27,499 bases of DNA from CAMYLR01 sp041577935 (GCA_041577935.1 JBFGIA010000022.1:1-27499); one strand, 5' to 3'. Counted from the stretch's first letter, positions 14,158 to 23,127 are shown. The notes: a model not told the origin generated them from the sequence alone. Numbers and translations: made by a program.

Positions 14158-16662
14158 TCACTCCTCTTCAGATCCTAGGGGGAGCTGCTCCACGAGTGGA
14201 TCTTGTGACGAAGCAGCGCTCTCTGCCTCGTCGTCAAGCACGACCCGTGCCACGTCCCCTACGCGATGACCCTCCTCGAGGTTGATCAGCTTGACGCCTT
14301 GAGTCGCACGACCCATTACGCGCACCCCCCCGACCGGGAAGCGGATGATAATGCCGCCGGTCGTCACGACCATGAGCTCGTCCTCCCCGACGACCTCTTT
14401 GACCGCCACCAACGGCCCGGTCTTCTTGGTCGGTTTGAGGGTCTTGATACCCTTCCCGCCGCGGTGGGTGACCCGATAATCCGCGATTCGAGTCCGCTTG
14501 CCAAAGCCGTTCTCAGTTACCGCCATCAGTGCGTTGTTCTCATTCCGAACAACCACCATACCGAGCACCCCATCATCCTTGGCTTGCAACGTGATCCCCT
14601 TCACCCCACGAGTCGCACGACCCATATCGCGAACTTCTTCTTCCGAGAATCGAATCGCTTGCCCTTTTTTGGTTGCCAAGATCACGTCGTTTGTGCCGTC
14701 GGTGAGCTGCGCATCGATTAGACGGTCATCTTCGTCGATGTTGATCGCGATGATGCCTCCGCGGCGAGGATTGCCGTATGCCGATAGCACCGTCTTCTTG
14801 ATGATGCCGCTCTCGGTTGCCATCACAACGTGGTGCTTGTCGTCGAACTCTCGGACACTGATGACGCCGGCCACTTGATCACCGGGGTCGAGCTCCAACA
14901 GATTTACGATTGGCCTCCCGCGACTGACTCGGCCGGCCTGCGGGATATCGTACACCTTGAGCCAATGACACTGACCGCGCTCGGTCAGCACGAGCAAATA
15001 GTCGTGTGTGGTCGCTACGTACAAGCGCTCAATCCAGTCGTCGTCTTTGGTACCCATCCCGGTTATGCCACGCCCGCCGCGGCGTTGTCGTCGATACGTT
15101 GTCGCGGCGATGCGCTTGATGTAGCCGGTGTGGCTGATCGTAACGACCATATCTTCTTCAGCGATCAGATCCTCCATCGATAAGTCGGCACCACCGGGGA
15201 GGATCTCGGTCCGCCGTTCATCGCCGTACTTGTCAGACAGTTCTGTGAGCTCGTCTTTGATCAGCTGCATACGCAGCCGCTCAGACCCAAGCAGCTCCTT
15301 GAGCCGCGCGATCGTCTCCAGCAAGGCCTGGTACTCTTCCTCCAGCTTGTCACGCTCGAGCCCCGTCAGCCGTGCCAGTCGCATGTCCAGGATCGCTTGG
15401 GCCTGGCGCTCACTCAAGCCGAACTCCTCCATCAGCCCTAAACGCGCGGCCTCTGTATCGTCTGCCGCTTTGATCAGCTGCACGACCGCGTCGATGTTCT
15501 CGAGCGCAATCCTCAAGCCTTCCAGGATGTGGGCCCGGGACTCCGCTTCATCCAACTCGTGTTGGGCCCGCCGTACGACGACGTCGTGACGATGGGCGAC
15601 AAAACGCTCGAGCATCTCCTTGAGCCCCATCTCCTTGGGGATGTTGTCGACGAGCGCCAAGTTGATGATCCCGAACGTCCACTCCATCTGAGTCGACTTG
15701 TAGAGATTGTTGAGCACGACCTCGGGGATCGTGCCCTTTTTGAGCTCGATCACCACTCGCATCCCGTCGCGATCGGACTCGTCCCTCAGGTCTGAGATCC
15801 CCTCGACTCGCTTTCGACGCACCAAGTCGACGATCTGCTCGATCAACTTGGATTTGTTGATCTGGTAAGGGATCTCGGTAATAACGATCGCCTCGCGGCC
15901 GTTGGCCTTGGTCTCCGTCACCGCGCGCGCGCGCATCGCGATCTTGCCACGGCCGGTCTCGTATGCGGCACGAATCCCAGCTCGGCCGCGGATAAACCCT
16001 GCGGTTGGGAAATCGGGGCCCTTGACGTGTTCCATCAGTCCGTCGAGGTCGATTTCCGGATCGTCGATCAATGCGCATGTCGCCCCCACCACCTCGCGCA
16101 GATTGTGGGGCGGTATGTTCGTCGCCATGCCGACCGCGATTCCGCTGGCGCCATTGATCAGCAGGTTGGGGAGCTTCGACGGGAGTACCGACGGCTCCGT
16201 CAGTCGGTCATCGAAGTTCGGGGCGAAGTCGACGGTGTTCTTCTCGATGTCTGCCAGCAGCTCCGTCGCCACCGAAGCCAGGCGGATCTCGGTGTATAGA
16301 TAGGCGGCTGCGGGATCGCCGTCCACCGAGCCGTAATTGCCCTGGCCGTCGAGCAGCGGGTAGCGCAACGAAAAAGGCTGCACCATGCGCACCATCGCGT
16401 CGTACACGGCGCCGTCACCGTGCGGGTGATACTTGCCGAGCACGTCCCCGACAACCGTCGCGCTCTTTTTATACGGCCGGTTGGGCGCCAGGCCGAGCTC
16501 TGACATCGAGTACAGGATGCGACGGTGGACCGGCTTCAGCCCGTCGCGCACATCGGGCAACGCGCGCGCGACGATCACGCTCATCGAATAATCGATGAAC
16601 GACTCCTTTAGCTCGTCGGCGATGTATCGTGTTACGATCCTCTCTCTCGGTTCAACGACCAT
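14158..16662 (-). CDS. gyrA: DNA gyrase subunit A
   Basis: GyrA is the breakage-reunion subunit of gyrase. The protein has 834 residues. The catalytic tyrosine is Tyr123 in LYTEIRL. The quinolone-resistance region reads YHPHGDGAVYDAMVRMVQPF. The six-bladed C-terminal domain contains the GyrA box QRRGGRG, which separates it from ParC. The tail is acidic and ends EEE. The ATG at 16662 has GAGGT 8 nt upstream. It lies 53 bp after gyrB in the same direction. Glycine at the position of E. coli Ser83 (Gly84 here) is unusual. Confidence 0.97.
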   Translation of the reverse strand: MVVEPRERIVTRYIADELKESFIDYSMSVIVARALPDVRDGLKPVHRRILYSMSELGLAPNRPYKKSATVVGDVLGKYHPHGDGAVYDAMVRMVQPFSLRYPLLDGQGNYGSVDGDPAAAYLYTEIRLASVATELLADIEKNTVDFAPNFDDRLTEPSVLPSKLPNLLINGASGIAVGMATNIPPHNLREVVGATCALIDDPEIDLDGLMEHVKGPDFPTAGFIRGRAGIRAAYETGRGKIAMRARAVTETKANGREAIVITEIPYQINKSKLIEQIVDLVRRKRVEGISDLRDESDRDGMRVVIELKKGTIPEVVLNNLYKSTQMEWTFGIINLALVDNIPKEMGLKEMLERFVAHRHDVVVRRAQHELDEAESRAHILEGLRIALENIDAVVQLIKAADDTEAARLGLMEEFGLSERQAQAILDMRLARLTGLERDKLEEEYQALLETIARLKELLGSERLRMQLIKDELTELSDKYGDERRTEILPGGADLSMEDLIAEEDMVVTISHTGYIKRIAATTYRRQRRGGRGITGMGTKDDDWIERLYVATTHDYLLVLTERGQCHWLKVYDIPQAGRVSRGRPIVNLLELDPGDQVAGVISVREFDDKHHVVMATESGIIKKTVLSAYGNPRRGGIIAINIDEDDRLIDAQLTDGTNDVILATKKGQAIRFSEEEVRDMGRATRGVKGITLQAKDDGVLGMVVVRNENNALMAVTENGFGKRTRIADYRVTHRGGKGIKTLKPTKKTGPLVAVKEVVGEDELMVVTTGGIIIRFPVGGVRVMGRATQGVKLINLEEGHRVGDVARVVLDDEAESAASSQDPLVEQLPLGSEEE
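14161..14166 (-). promoter_or_regulatory. Shine-Dalgarno sequence deciding a CTG start
   Basis: The minus strand reads GAGGAG, formed by the last two sense codons of gyrA. It is 9 nt before CTG 14151. The same spacing is seen before CTG 10971. Confidence 0.65.
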
Positions 16663-16715
16663 TTGCGCTTACCTCATCCTTATCGTTTGTGATCGTCGTA
16701 GGGTCCACCACCGGC

Positions 16716-18689
16716 CTACACGTCCAAGTTGCGGACAAAACGCGCGTGTTCCTTTATGAATGCCTTCCGCGGCTCTACTTCCTCACCCATAAGCTTGGTG
16801 AACAACTCGACGACTTGAGTTTCATCCTCCATCGTGACTCTCTGAATCGTCCTTGATGCGGGGTCCATCGTCGTCTTCCACAGCTGATCCGGGTTCATCT
16901 CGCCCAGTCCCTTGTAGCGCTGGACATTGACCCCGTTACCACCGAGCCTCTCGACCGCGCGGTCCCGTTCGACGTCGTCGTAGGCGTAGAACTCCTTTTT
17001 GCCCTTCCACACGCGATACAGCGGTGGTTGGGCGATGTACACGCGCTCCGCCTCGATCAACTCTCGCATCCATTGAAAGAAGAACGTCAGCAGCAAGGTC
17101 CGGATGTGCGCCCCGTCGACATCCGCGTCGCACATGATGATGATCTTGTTGTACCGAGCGTCATCGAGCTTGAACTCGTCCTCGCCGAAGCCGGTCCCGA
17201 TAGCCGTGATAATGGTCCGGATCTCCTCATTCGACAGAACCTTGTCGACGCGCGCCTTGATCGTGTTGAGGATCTTGCCCCTGAGCGGCAGGATCGCCTG
17301 GTAGTTGCGGTCGCGGCCCATCTTGGCGCTACCGCCGGCGCTATCACCCTCTACGAGGTACAGCTCGGACAGGCTTGGGTCGTCGATCGAACAATCCGCA
17401 AGCTTGCCCGGCAGAACACCTGTATCGAGCGCGGACTTTTTCCGCGTCAGGTCCCGAGCCTTGCGTGCCGCCTCGCGTGCCCGCGCGGCCTGGATCGCCT
17501 TTGTAATGAGCGACCGGGCGGACGACGGATTCTCCTCGAGCCATGTGCCCAGCGCTTCGTTCATCGCCGCTTCGACGATACCCCGCACCTCGGAGTTGCC
17601 GAGCTTTGTCTTGGTCTGCCCCTCGAATTGCGGCTCCATCACTTTTACTGACAGAACCGCGGTCAGCCCTTCCCGAACGTCGTCACCGCTGAGCGTGAAG
17701 TCAGCCCTCTTGAACAGGTTTCGATCGTTCGCGTACGCGTTCAGCGTTCGCGTCAGCGCGGCTTTGAAACCGGAGAGGTGGGTTCCACCTTCGTGCGTGT
17801 TGATGTTGTTTACAAACGTAAGCAAGGTCTCCGTATACGATTCGTTGTACTGAATCGCGCACTCCACCTCCACCTCTTCCCGCGTTGTGCTGACGGTCAT
17901 CGGTTTCTTGTGAATCGCCTTCTTGTTCCTGTTCAGGTACTTGACAAACTCTACCAACCCCCCCTGGTACTGGAACTCGCCGTGCTTTGGTTTATCGCCC
18001 CGTTCATCGGTAATCGAGATCCGAACGCCGGCGTTTAGAAACGCCAGCTCGCGGAGACGCGAAACCAGGGTGTCGTACTGATAATCCAGATCCGGGAAGA
18101 TCTGGGGGTCGGGTCGAAAGCTGACGATCGTCCCGGTGTCCTCCGTATCACCGACGATGTTCAGCTCGCTGGCCTTGTTCCCACGTTCGTAACGCTGGTG
18201 ATACCGCTTGCCGTCGCGCATGACTTCGACTTCCAGCCACTCGCTCAGGGCGTTGACTACCGACACCCCTACGCCGTGAAGACCACCGGAGACCTTGTAT
18301 GAGCTGTGATCGAACTTCCCTCCCGCGTGGAGCGTCGTCATGGCGACCTCGACGCCGGGTTTTTTCTCGGTCGGATGGATATCAACCGGGAAGCCGCGAC
18401 CGTTGTCCACGACCTGTACTTCGCTATCGCCCTTGATCGTTACCGAGATCTCGTCGCAGAAACCGGCCATCGCCTCGTCAACCGCGTTGTCGACGACCTC
18501 GTACACGAGGTGATGAAGGCCACGCGCCCCAGTGGAGCCGATATACATCCCGGGCCGCTTGCGAACCGCCACCAAGCCCTGCAGCACCTGGATCTTGTCG
18601 GCACCGTAGTCGCGCGCGGCATCGGTGTTTCGGCTGTTTTGCTTGCGGTCCGTTTTCGCAGTCCCCGGTTTTACCTTGGTTTTCGCCAT
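16716..18689 (-). CDS. gyrB: DNA gyrase subunit B
   Basis: GyrB is the ATPase subunit of gyrase. From ATG 18689 it has 657 residues, the short form without the TOPRIM insert of E. coli (804). The GHKL ATPase has VRKRPGMYIGST, VYEVVDNAVDEA, VVDNGRGFPVDIHP and GGLHGVGVSVVNALS. The TOPRIM domain has LYLVEGDSAGGSAKMGRDR and CDADVDGAHIRTL, giving the Mg-binding Glu and DxD. QRYKGLGEMNPDQLWKTTMD closes the domain. ATG 18689 was chosen over longer readings because upstream sequence belongs to dciA and the protein then starts with a short lysine-rich leader; AAGGG lies about 10 nt upstream. Confidence 0.97.
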   Translation of the reverse strand: MAKTKVKPGTAKTDRKQNSRNTDAARDYGADKIQVLQGLVAVRKRPGMYIGSTGARGLHHLVYEVVDNAVDEAMAGFCDEISVTIKGDSEVQVVDNGRGFPVDIHPTEKKPGVEVAMTTLHAGGKFDHSSYKVSGGLHGVGVSVVNALSEWLEVEVMRDGKRYHQRYERGNKASELNIVGDTEDTGTIVSFRPDPQIFPDLDYQYDTLVSRLRELAFLNAGVRISITDERGDKPKHGEFQYQGGLVEFVKYLNRNKKAIHKKPMTVSTTREEVEVECAIQYNESYTETLLTFVNNINTHEGGTHLSGFKAALTRTLNAYANDRNLFKRADFTLSGDDVREGLTAVLSVKVMEPQFEGQTKTKLGNSEVRGIVEAAMNEALGTWLEENPSSARSLITKAIQAARAREAARKARDLTRKKSALDTGVLPGKLADCSIDDPSLSELYLVEGDSAGGSAKMGRDRNYQAILPLRGKILNTIKARVDKVLSNEEIRTIITAIGTGFGEDEFKLDDARYNKIIIMCDADVDGAHIRTLLLTFFFQWMRELIEAERVYIAQPPLYRVWKGKKEFYAYDDVERDRAVERLGGNGVNVQRYKGLGEMNPDQLWKTTMDPASRTIQRVTMEDETQVVELFTKLMGEEVEPRKAFIKEHARFVRNLDV

Positions 18690-18694
18690 CGGCG

Positions 18695-19012
18695 TTATCC
18701 CTTCGCTCTCGGATCCATTCGAAAGATCAATCGCTTCACGCAGGTCCTTCTGCGACCCCGATTCAGTCGCTCCAACAGCTCGTTCTGACGCAGCGACAAT
18801 TCGCTCATCCAGGCGGAGCTGCTGACGTTCACAAGCAACGTCTCTCCGTCCACGCGGTGCGGCTTGGCCGCACGCGCGATCTCCCGTCCCACCCGGGACT
18901 CCCATTCACGAAAAACAGTGTGCTGCTCGATCGCTGACGCGACGCCCAAGTCGTCTAAGACGGTATCCAAGACACCGCCGATACGACGCACGCGTCGCTT
19001 CCCCTTGCTCAT
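18695..19012 (-). CDS. dciA: DciA / DUF721 family protein (replicative helicase loader)
   Basis: This 105-residue protein has the DUF721 pattern: basic N-terminus, IGGVLDTVLDDLG, VFREWESRVGREIARAAKPH, then a strand-rich part LLVNVSSSAWMSELSLRQNE. DciA is the ancestral bacterial operator of DnaB helicase and is commonly found between recF and gyrB, as here. ATG 19012 is one base after the recF stop; longer readings would overlap recF. It sits 5 bp before gyrB. The name follows the family; loading activity for this member is inferred. Confidence 0.85.
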   Translation of the reverse strand: MSKGKRRVRRIGGVLDTVLDDLGVASAIEQHTVFREWESRVGREIARAAKPHRVDGETLLVNVSSSAWMSELSLRQNELLERLNRGRRRTCVKRLIFRMDPRAKG

Positions 19013-19013
19013 C

Positions 19014-20138
19014 TCACGCGGCGGCCAGACGAGGCGCGATTCGTCCATCATCCACGCGCCACTGCACCAAGCCGTTCCCAAGCTGTGGCAGCGGCCGCGG
19101 TGTCGTCACGAACTTCTGATGACGATTACCGAGCCACTTTAGCAGGCGGCCAGCCCGGTCCTCATCGAGCTCTGAGAAGACGTCGTCGAGCAACAAGACC
19201 GGTATGTGTTCACACTCTCTCTCAAGCAGTTCCGCCTCTGCAAGCCGCAGGGCGATCGCCGCCGTCCGCTGCTCCCCCTGTGACCCAAACTGGGCCAGCC
19301 GATGGCCGCCCAACTGGATGAGGAGCTCGTCCCGATGCGGACCGACAGTGGTCCAGCCCTGCCGTTGATCCCGCTGCTGGCTGTCGGTCAGTGCGCGCCT
19401 CCAGCTGGTTGCGATGTTCTCGGCGTTCGACGCCGACTCGGCGGAACCCGGAACCGAAGGTCGATACTCGAGCTCGTAACCGAGCCGATCGACGGCTCCC
19501 GCGACTTGCGCGCCAACGCTGGTGAACCGGCGCGCCAACCGCTCAGCGATAACAGCCCTCGCAAGGACGATCGGCATGCCGGTCTCGATGAGCGTCTCGT
19601 CCCACGATGCAAGCTCGGGCCCGGCGACCGGGGGCCACTTCCGCAATAGCTCGTTGCGCTGCCGCAGTGCCCGTTCATACACCGGAAGAGCCCGCGCGTA
19701 CCGCCGCGACGTCGAGGTCAATAAACCGTCGAGATACCGCCGCCGCTGGTCCGGGCCGCCCCCGATGATCGCCAGGTCGGCCGGCGCCAGGAGCACTGCG
19801 AGGACGGAACCGACCGCATCCGCCGAGCGGGCGACCGGTTGCCCGTCAAGCGAAACACGCCGTTTCCGACGATCGGCTGCGACAGCCACCCTCCGGCTTT
19901 GACCCGTTCCACAGACCACGTGACCTTCAACCCGAAAATGCTGGGCACCAAAGGCGATCGAGTCCGCGTGCCTCGTACCGCGAAACGACCGGAAACGCGC
20001 GAGGTAGTGGATAGCCTCGAGAAAATTGCTCTTCCCCTGCCCGTTTGAGCCCACCAAAACAGCTCCGGCGGGGGATACCTCGAGGGTCACGGAAGCCAAG
20101 TTTCGGAAGTGGTCGAGACCGACCTCAGTCAGCCGCAC
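19014..20138 (-). CDS. recF: DNA replication and repair protein RecF
   Basis: RecF is an SMC-like ABC ATPase that helps RecA load at gapped DNA. The 374-residue protein has Walker A GSNGQGKSN (residues 30-38), LLAPADLAIIGGGPDQRRRYLD (family block, given here as two parts around IGGGP), the ABC signature GSQGEQRTAAIALRLAE and Walker B VLLLDDVFSELD. TTVGPHRDEL is also typical. The start is GTG 20138 with GGAG about 7 nt upstream. An 80-bp AT-richer spacer separates it from dnaN; I see no convincing promoter in it. Confidence 0.96.
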   Translation of the reverse strand: MRLTEVGLDHFRNLASVTLEVSPAGAVLVGSNGQGKSNFLEAIHYLARFRSFRGTRHADSIAFGAQHFRVEGHVVCGTGQSRRVAVAADRRKRRVSLDGQPVARSADAVGSVLAVLLAPADLAIIGGGPDQRRRYLDGLLTSTSRRYARALPVYERALRQRNELLRKWPPVAGPELASWDETLIETGMPIVLARAVIAERLARRFTSVGAQVAGAVDRLGYELEYRPSVPGSAESASNAENIATSWRRALTDSQQRDQRQGWTTVGPHRDELLIQLGGHRLAQFGSQGEQRTAAIALRLAEAELLERECEHIPVLLLDDVFSELDEDRAGRLLKWLGNRHQKFVTTPRPLPQLGNGLVQWRVDDGRIAPRLAAA

Positions 20139-20218
20139 CGGGCGGCTCCGTCACGGTTACCCTGAAACACCCTTAAAATTAACTCTCATAAGGACTTCGA
20201 GCAATACGTGACGAGCTA

Positions 20219-21328
20219 TTATTCTTGCAGCCGGAGGGGCATCACGAGACACAAATAGGTGTCTTGATCATCGCCTGTCGGGCGCAAGATAGCGGCCCTC
20301 TCGGGGGCCTTGAAGGTGATCTCGACTTCGTCGGTATCGACGTAGCGGAGGACTTCTAACAAGTAGTTCGCGTTGAACCCGATATCGATCGGGTCGCCCT
20401 CGTACGTGCAGGGAATCTCGTCGCTCGCCTCTCCAACATCCGGCGTAGAGACGTGAAACCGCATCGTGTCTTCATCGATTGACAGGCGCACGCGGTGCGT
20501 CTGATCGCTCGCCATAACGGCCATTCTCCGCAGCGCCGCCATGAGTCTTTCCTTGTCGGCACGCGCAAGCTTGTCGTTGTCTACCGGAATGACTTGTTCG
20601 TAATTCGGGTAAGGGCCTTCGATGAGACGGCTGAAAACAACACCGCGATCGCCCTTGAAACCGATCTGCCGCTCATCCATCGCGACCTTCAGCTCATCAT
20701 CGGGGGCAAAGATCCGACCCACCTGTGCCAGAGCCTTCGGTGCGACGATCACACTCTGCGACGTACCGCTACTGCCATTCGATGCCGGTAGGATGTATCG
20801 CGCCAATCGGTGACCGTTGGTAGCTACCATCTGCATCTTCTCATCCTCGAGCTCCCACAGAACACCGTTGAGAATAGGTCGCGTATCCTCAGTCGAAGCG
20901 GCAAATCGCGTATGTGCCGCCAGTTTTTCAACTGTTCCCGCCGTGACCGTCAGACCTGCATCAAAATTCAATTCCGGAAAGCTCGGAAAATCATCCGCCG
21001 GTAGTCCATGAACTTTGAAGTGGCTGCTCTCGCATTCGATTGTGACGTGTTCATTCTTGCCTTTGACACGCACCGGGCTTGCGGGCAACGCCCGGATCAT
21101 ATCGGTCAATTTCTTTGCTGGTAGCGTTACGGTTCCCGGTTTATCAACGCTCGCAGCGACATTCATGGTAACCGATAGATCAAGATCAGTAGCCGAAACT
21201 TGAAGCTCGTCGTTATCCGCTCCAAGCATCAAGTTGCCAATAATCGGAAGCGGTGTCCGAGTTGGAACGATATTCGAAACGGCACTCAGTGTGTCGAGAA
21301 ACTCTGCCTGGCCAATCGTAAATTGCAT
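20219..21328 (-). CDS. dnaN: DNA polymerase III beta sliding clamp
   Basis: DnaN forms the ring that holds the polymerase on DNA. The protein has 369 residues (E. coli 366). It starts MQFTIGQAEFLDTLSAVSNI with TRTPLPIIGNLML, has VTLPAKKLTDMIRALP, NGVLWELEDEKMQMVATNGH, GFNANYLLEVL and the C-terminal YLCLVMPLRLQE. The ATG at 21328 has a strong GGAGG 7 nt upstream. It is downstream of dnaA, the usual order, after a 281-bp gap. Confidence 0.97.
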   Translation of the reverse strand: MQFTIGQAEFLDTLSAVSNIVPTRTPLPIIGNLMLGADNDELQVSATDLDLSVTMNVAASVDKPGTVTLPAKKLTDMIRALPASPVRVKGKNEHVTIECESSHFKVHGLPADDFPSFPELNFDAGLTVTAGTVEKLAAHTRFAASTEDTRPILNGVLWELEDEKMQMVATNGHRLARYILPASNGSSGTSQSVIVAPKALAQVGRIFAPDDELKVAMDERQIGFKGDRGVVFSRLIEGPYPNYEQVIPVDNDKLARADKERLMAALRRMAVMASDQTHRVRLSIDEDTMRFHVSTPDVGEASDEIPCTYEGDPIDIGFNANYLLEVLRYVDTDEVEITFKAPERAAILRPTGDDQDTYLCLVMPLRLQE

Positions 21329-21505
21329 ATTGCTACCTCCAACCGGTGATAATTATCCCCGAAGAGATTCTGTTCTTACTCTACTTATAACTTCACCAAG
21401 TAGTAGAAATAGGGACGCTTGACTTGTGGAACGGCGTATCACTATAGCTTGAAACCTCAGAGAGAATCAGGTGTTTGACGGTTCTGATCGATGAATCACT
21501 TATCT

Positions 21506-21526
21506 GACTCTGGTGTGGACAGAGTC
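21506..21526. repeat. inverted repeat, 7-bp arms, in dnaA-dnaN gap
   Basis: GACTCTG and CAGAGTC are perfect inverted copies around a 7-nt loop (GTGTGGA). The right side includes the degenerate DnaA box TGTGGACAG. No T-run follows on either strand, so a rho-independent terminator is unlikely; an origin or mRNA structure is possible. Confidence 0.5.
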
Positions 21527-21540
21527 GTGGTCGCTGGGGA

Positions 21541-21554
21541 AGTTTTCAAAAACT
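21541..21554. repeat. short AT-rich inverted repeat in dnaA-dnaN gap
   Basis: AGTTTT and AAAACT flank two bases. The site is 15 bp from the previous inverted repeat and downstream of dnaA. It could be part of a weak dnaA terminator or an easily melted origin element. Confidence 0.3.
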
Positions 21555-21609
21555 CGCTATAGCCCCCAGAGCATCCCCACTCTTTCCACCAGTGTTCCAA
21601 GATCGCGGA

Positions 21610-22992
21610 TCACGATGCGATTCGTTCACGCAGTTGCTCGATTCGCATTCTAATGATCCGACTATCCTTGATCTCGTTTTCCACTTTGTCGCAGGCATGA
21701 ATAACGGTCGTATGATCGCGCCCACCGAACGCTTGACCAATTTCAACGAGCGGAAGATCGGTGAGCTGACGACACAAGAGCATAGCAATCTGCCTCGGTA
21801 CGGTGAGGTTCTTTGTTCGCTTTCGAGACTTTAACCCTTCCACAGTGACACCGTATTCAGAGGCGACCTCGGTTTGAATCCGATCCACCGTAACGCGAAC
21901 AGTCTCCGTGGTCAGAATGTTCTTTAGAACTTCCTCGGCCAACTCGATCGTTATGTCGGAGCCGTTGAGGCTCGAGTGTGCCATTAAACGAATCAACGAG
22001 CCTTCCAACTCGCGCACGTTTGACTTGACGTTCTTAGCGATGAACAAGATGACGTCCTGAGGAATTTCGAGGCCACTGCGATCCGCCTTGTGCTGCAGAA
22101 TCGCGATTCGGGTTTCGAGGTCTGGTGGCTGAATATCGACTACCAAGCCCCACTCGAAGCGAGAGACCAAACGCTCCTCGAGCGTTGGAATTTCCTTTGG
22201 CGGCCGATCGCTGGTGACGACGATCTGTTTGTGAGCGTCGTACAGCGCATTAAACGTGTGAAAGAACTCTTCCTGGGTGGCGTCCTTGCCCTGAAGAAAC
22301 TGGACATCGTCGATGAGCAGCAGATCCATCTTCCGGTACTTGTTGCGGAAATCAAGCGTCTTTCCGAACTGTAGAGCCTCGATCATCTGGTTCATGAATG
22401 TCTCGGCCGAAAGGTAACAAACCCGTTCGAGCCTCTCGAACGCCAGCGACGTGTTCCCAATCGCCTGCATGAGGTGGGTCTTACCGAGTCCTACGCCCCC
22501 GTAGATAAACAACGGGTTGTACGTCTGCGCTGGCTTCTCGGCCACGGCCAACGAGGCCGCATGGGCCCACTGATTGGAGTTGCCAACCACGAATGTATCG
22601 AACGTGTAGCGCGGGTTGAGTGGCAAACCCAAGTTGACCGACCCACGGGCTGGCTTGGTTGCAACTCGGCGATCGGGTTGCCCACTGGCATCAACGGGCC
22701 GTGGTCTATTCGCTGCCTGAGGCACGGCTTCGTCCTCGAGCGATTTGAAAGACATCTTGAGCTTGCGGTCAAAGAGCGACCCGGCGATCTCCGAGAGCAC
22801 ACTTCCGTATTGGCCACCGATGTAATCGACAGCGAATTGGTTCTTGACGATTACGAAAAGCTCATCACCAGAGAGCGCCACCGCTTCGGTGGGCTCAAAC
22901 CACGTGCGGAAGGTCTGCGGGTTGATGACCTTGGAAGCCTGGCCGAGTATCTGTGACCAAACCTCAGGCGCGGTGAGTTCGCTCGACTGCAA
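21610..22992 (-). CDS. dnaA: chromosomal replication initiator DnaA
   Basis: DnaA opens the origin. The protein has 460 residues. Domain I covers the first 80 or so (VWSQILGQ, TFRTWFEP). A variable linker follows to about residue 125. The AAA+ domain begins RYTFDTFVVGNSNQWAHAAS, with Walker A GGVGLGKTHLMQAIGN (from residue 165) and Walker B LLLIDDVQFLQGK. The C-terminal DNA-binding domain has the DnaA signature GRDHTTVIHACDKV and the basic-loop region around SRKRTKNLTVPRQIAM. TTG 22992 is the first usable start; an in-frame TGA lies four codons upstream. GGAG is very close to the TTG, so the ribosome site is not ideal. It has a strong promoter at 23062-23090. Confidence 0.97.
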   Translation of the reverse strand: MQSSELTAPEVWSQILGQASKVINPQTFRTWFEPTEAVALSGDELFVIVKNQFAVDYIGGQYGSVLSEIAGSLFDRKLKMSFKSLEDEAVPQAANRPRPVDASGQPDRRVATKPARGSVNLGLPLNPRYTFDTFVVGNSNQWAHAASLAVAEKPAQTYNPLFIYGGVGLGKTHLMQAIGNTSLAFERLERVCYLSAETFMNQMIEALQFGKTLDFRNKYRKMDLLLIDDVQFLQGKDATQEEFFHTFNALYDAHKQIVVTSDRPPKEIPTLEERLVSRFEWGLVVDIQPPDLETRIAILQHKADRSGLEIPQDVILFIAKNVKSNVRELEGSLIRLMAHSSLNGSDITIELAEEVLKNILTTETVRVTVDRIQTEVASEYGVTVEGLKSRKRTKNLTVPRQIAMLLCRQLTDLPLVEIGQAFGGRDHTTVIHACDKVENEIKDSRIIRMRIEQLRERIAS

Positions 22993-23061
22993 CGTCTCCG
23001 CTCATCGGGAATTGGAAGGGTATGTCAAAAACAACAATGCTGCGGCGTCGAGAGGAATTTC

Positions 23062-23090
23062 ATAGTAGCCGGGCGCATGTCGGGTGTCAA
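23062..23090 (-). promoter_or_regulatory. sigma70-type promoter of dnaA
   Basis: On the minus strand a perfect TTGACA (23090-23085) is followed after exactly 17 nt by TACTAT (23067-23062), 4 of 6 with the key first A and final T. The mRNA leader to TTG 22992 would be about 60 nt. This is one of the best promoter matches in the window. Confidence 0.7.
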
Positions 23091-23127
23091 CAGCGGCGAG
23101 AAAAAACTTTTGACGTTTCAGTTTCTG

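Larger units (their letters stand above)
21329..21609. other. dnaA-dnaN intergenic region, candidate origin of replication
   Basis: This 281-bp non-coding gap is more AT-rich than the flanking genes. It has three degenerate DnaA-box-like sites (consensus TTATCCACA): TTATCCCCG at 21353-21361 with 7 of 9 matches, TGTGGACAG at 21514-21522 (reverse strand, 7 of 9) and TGTGGAACG at 21425-21433 (reverse, 6 of 9). Two inverted repeats lie at 21506-21526 and 21541-21554. The dnaN promoter should also be here: TATAAG and TATAGT occur on the minus strand, but neither has a good -35. The lack of any perfect DnaA box keeps the origin call weak; the dnaA-rpmH gap is the other candidate. Confidence 0.35.

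Noticed and set aside
17028..17651. 207-residue plus-strand frame over gyrB
   Set aside because: It is antisense to the TOPRIM region of gyrB.
18690..18905. 72-residue N-terminal extension of gyrB
   Set aside because: It is the out-of-frame reading of dciA; GyrB homologues start near ATG 18689.
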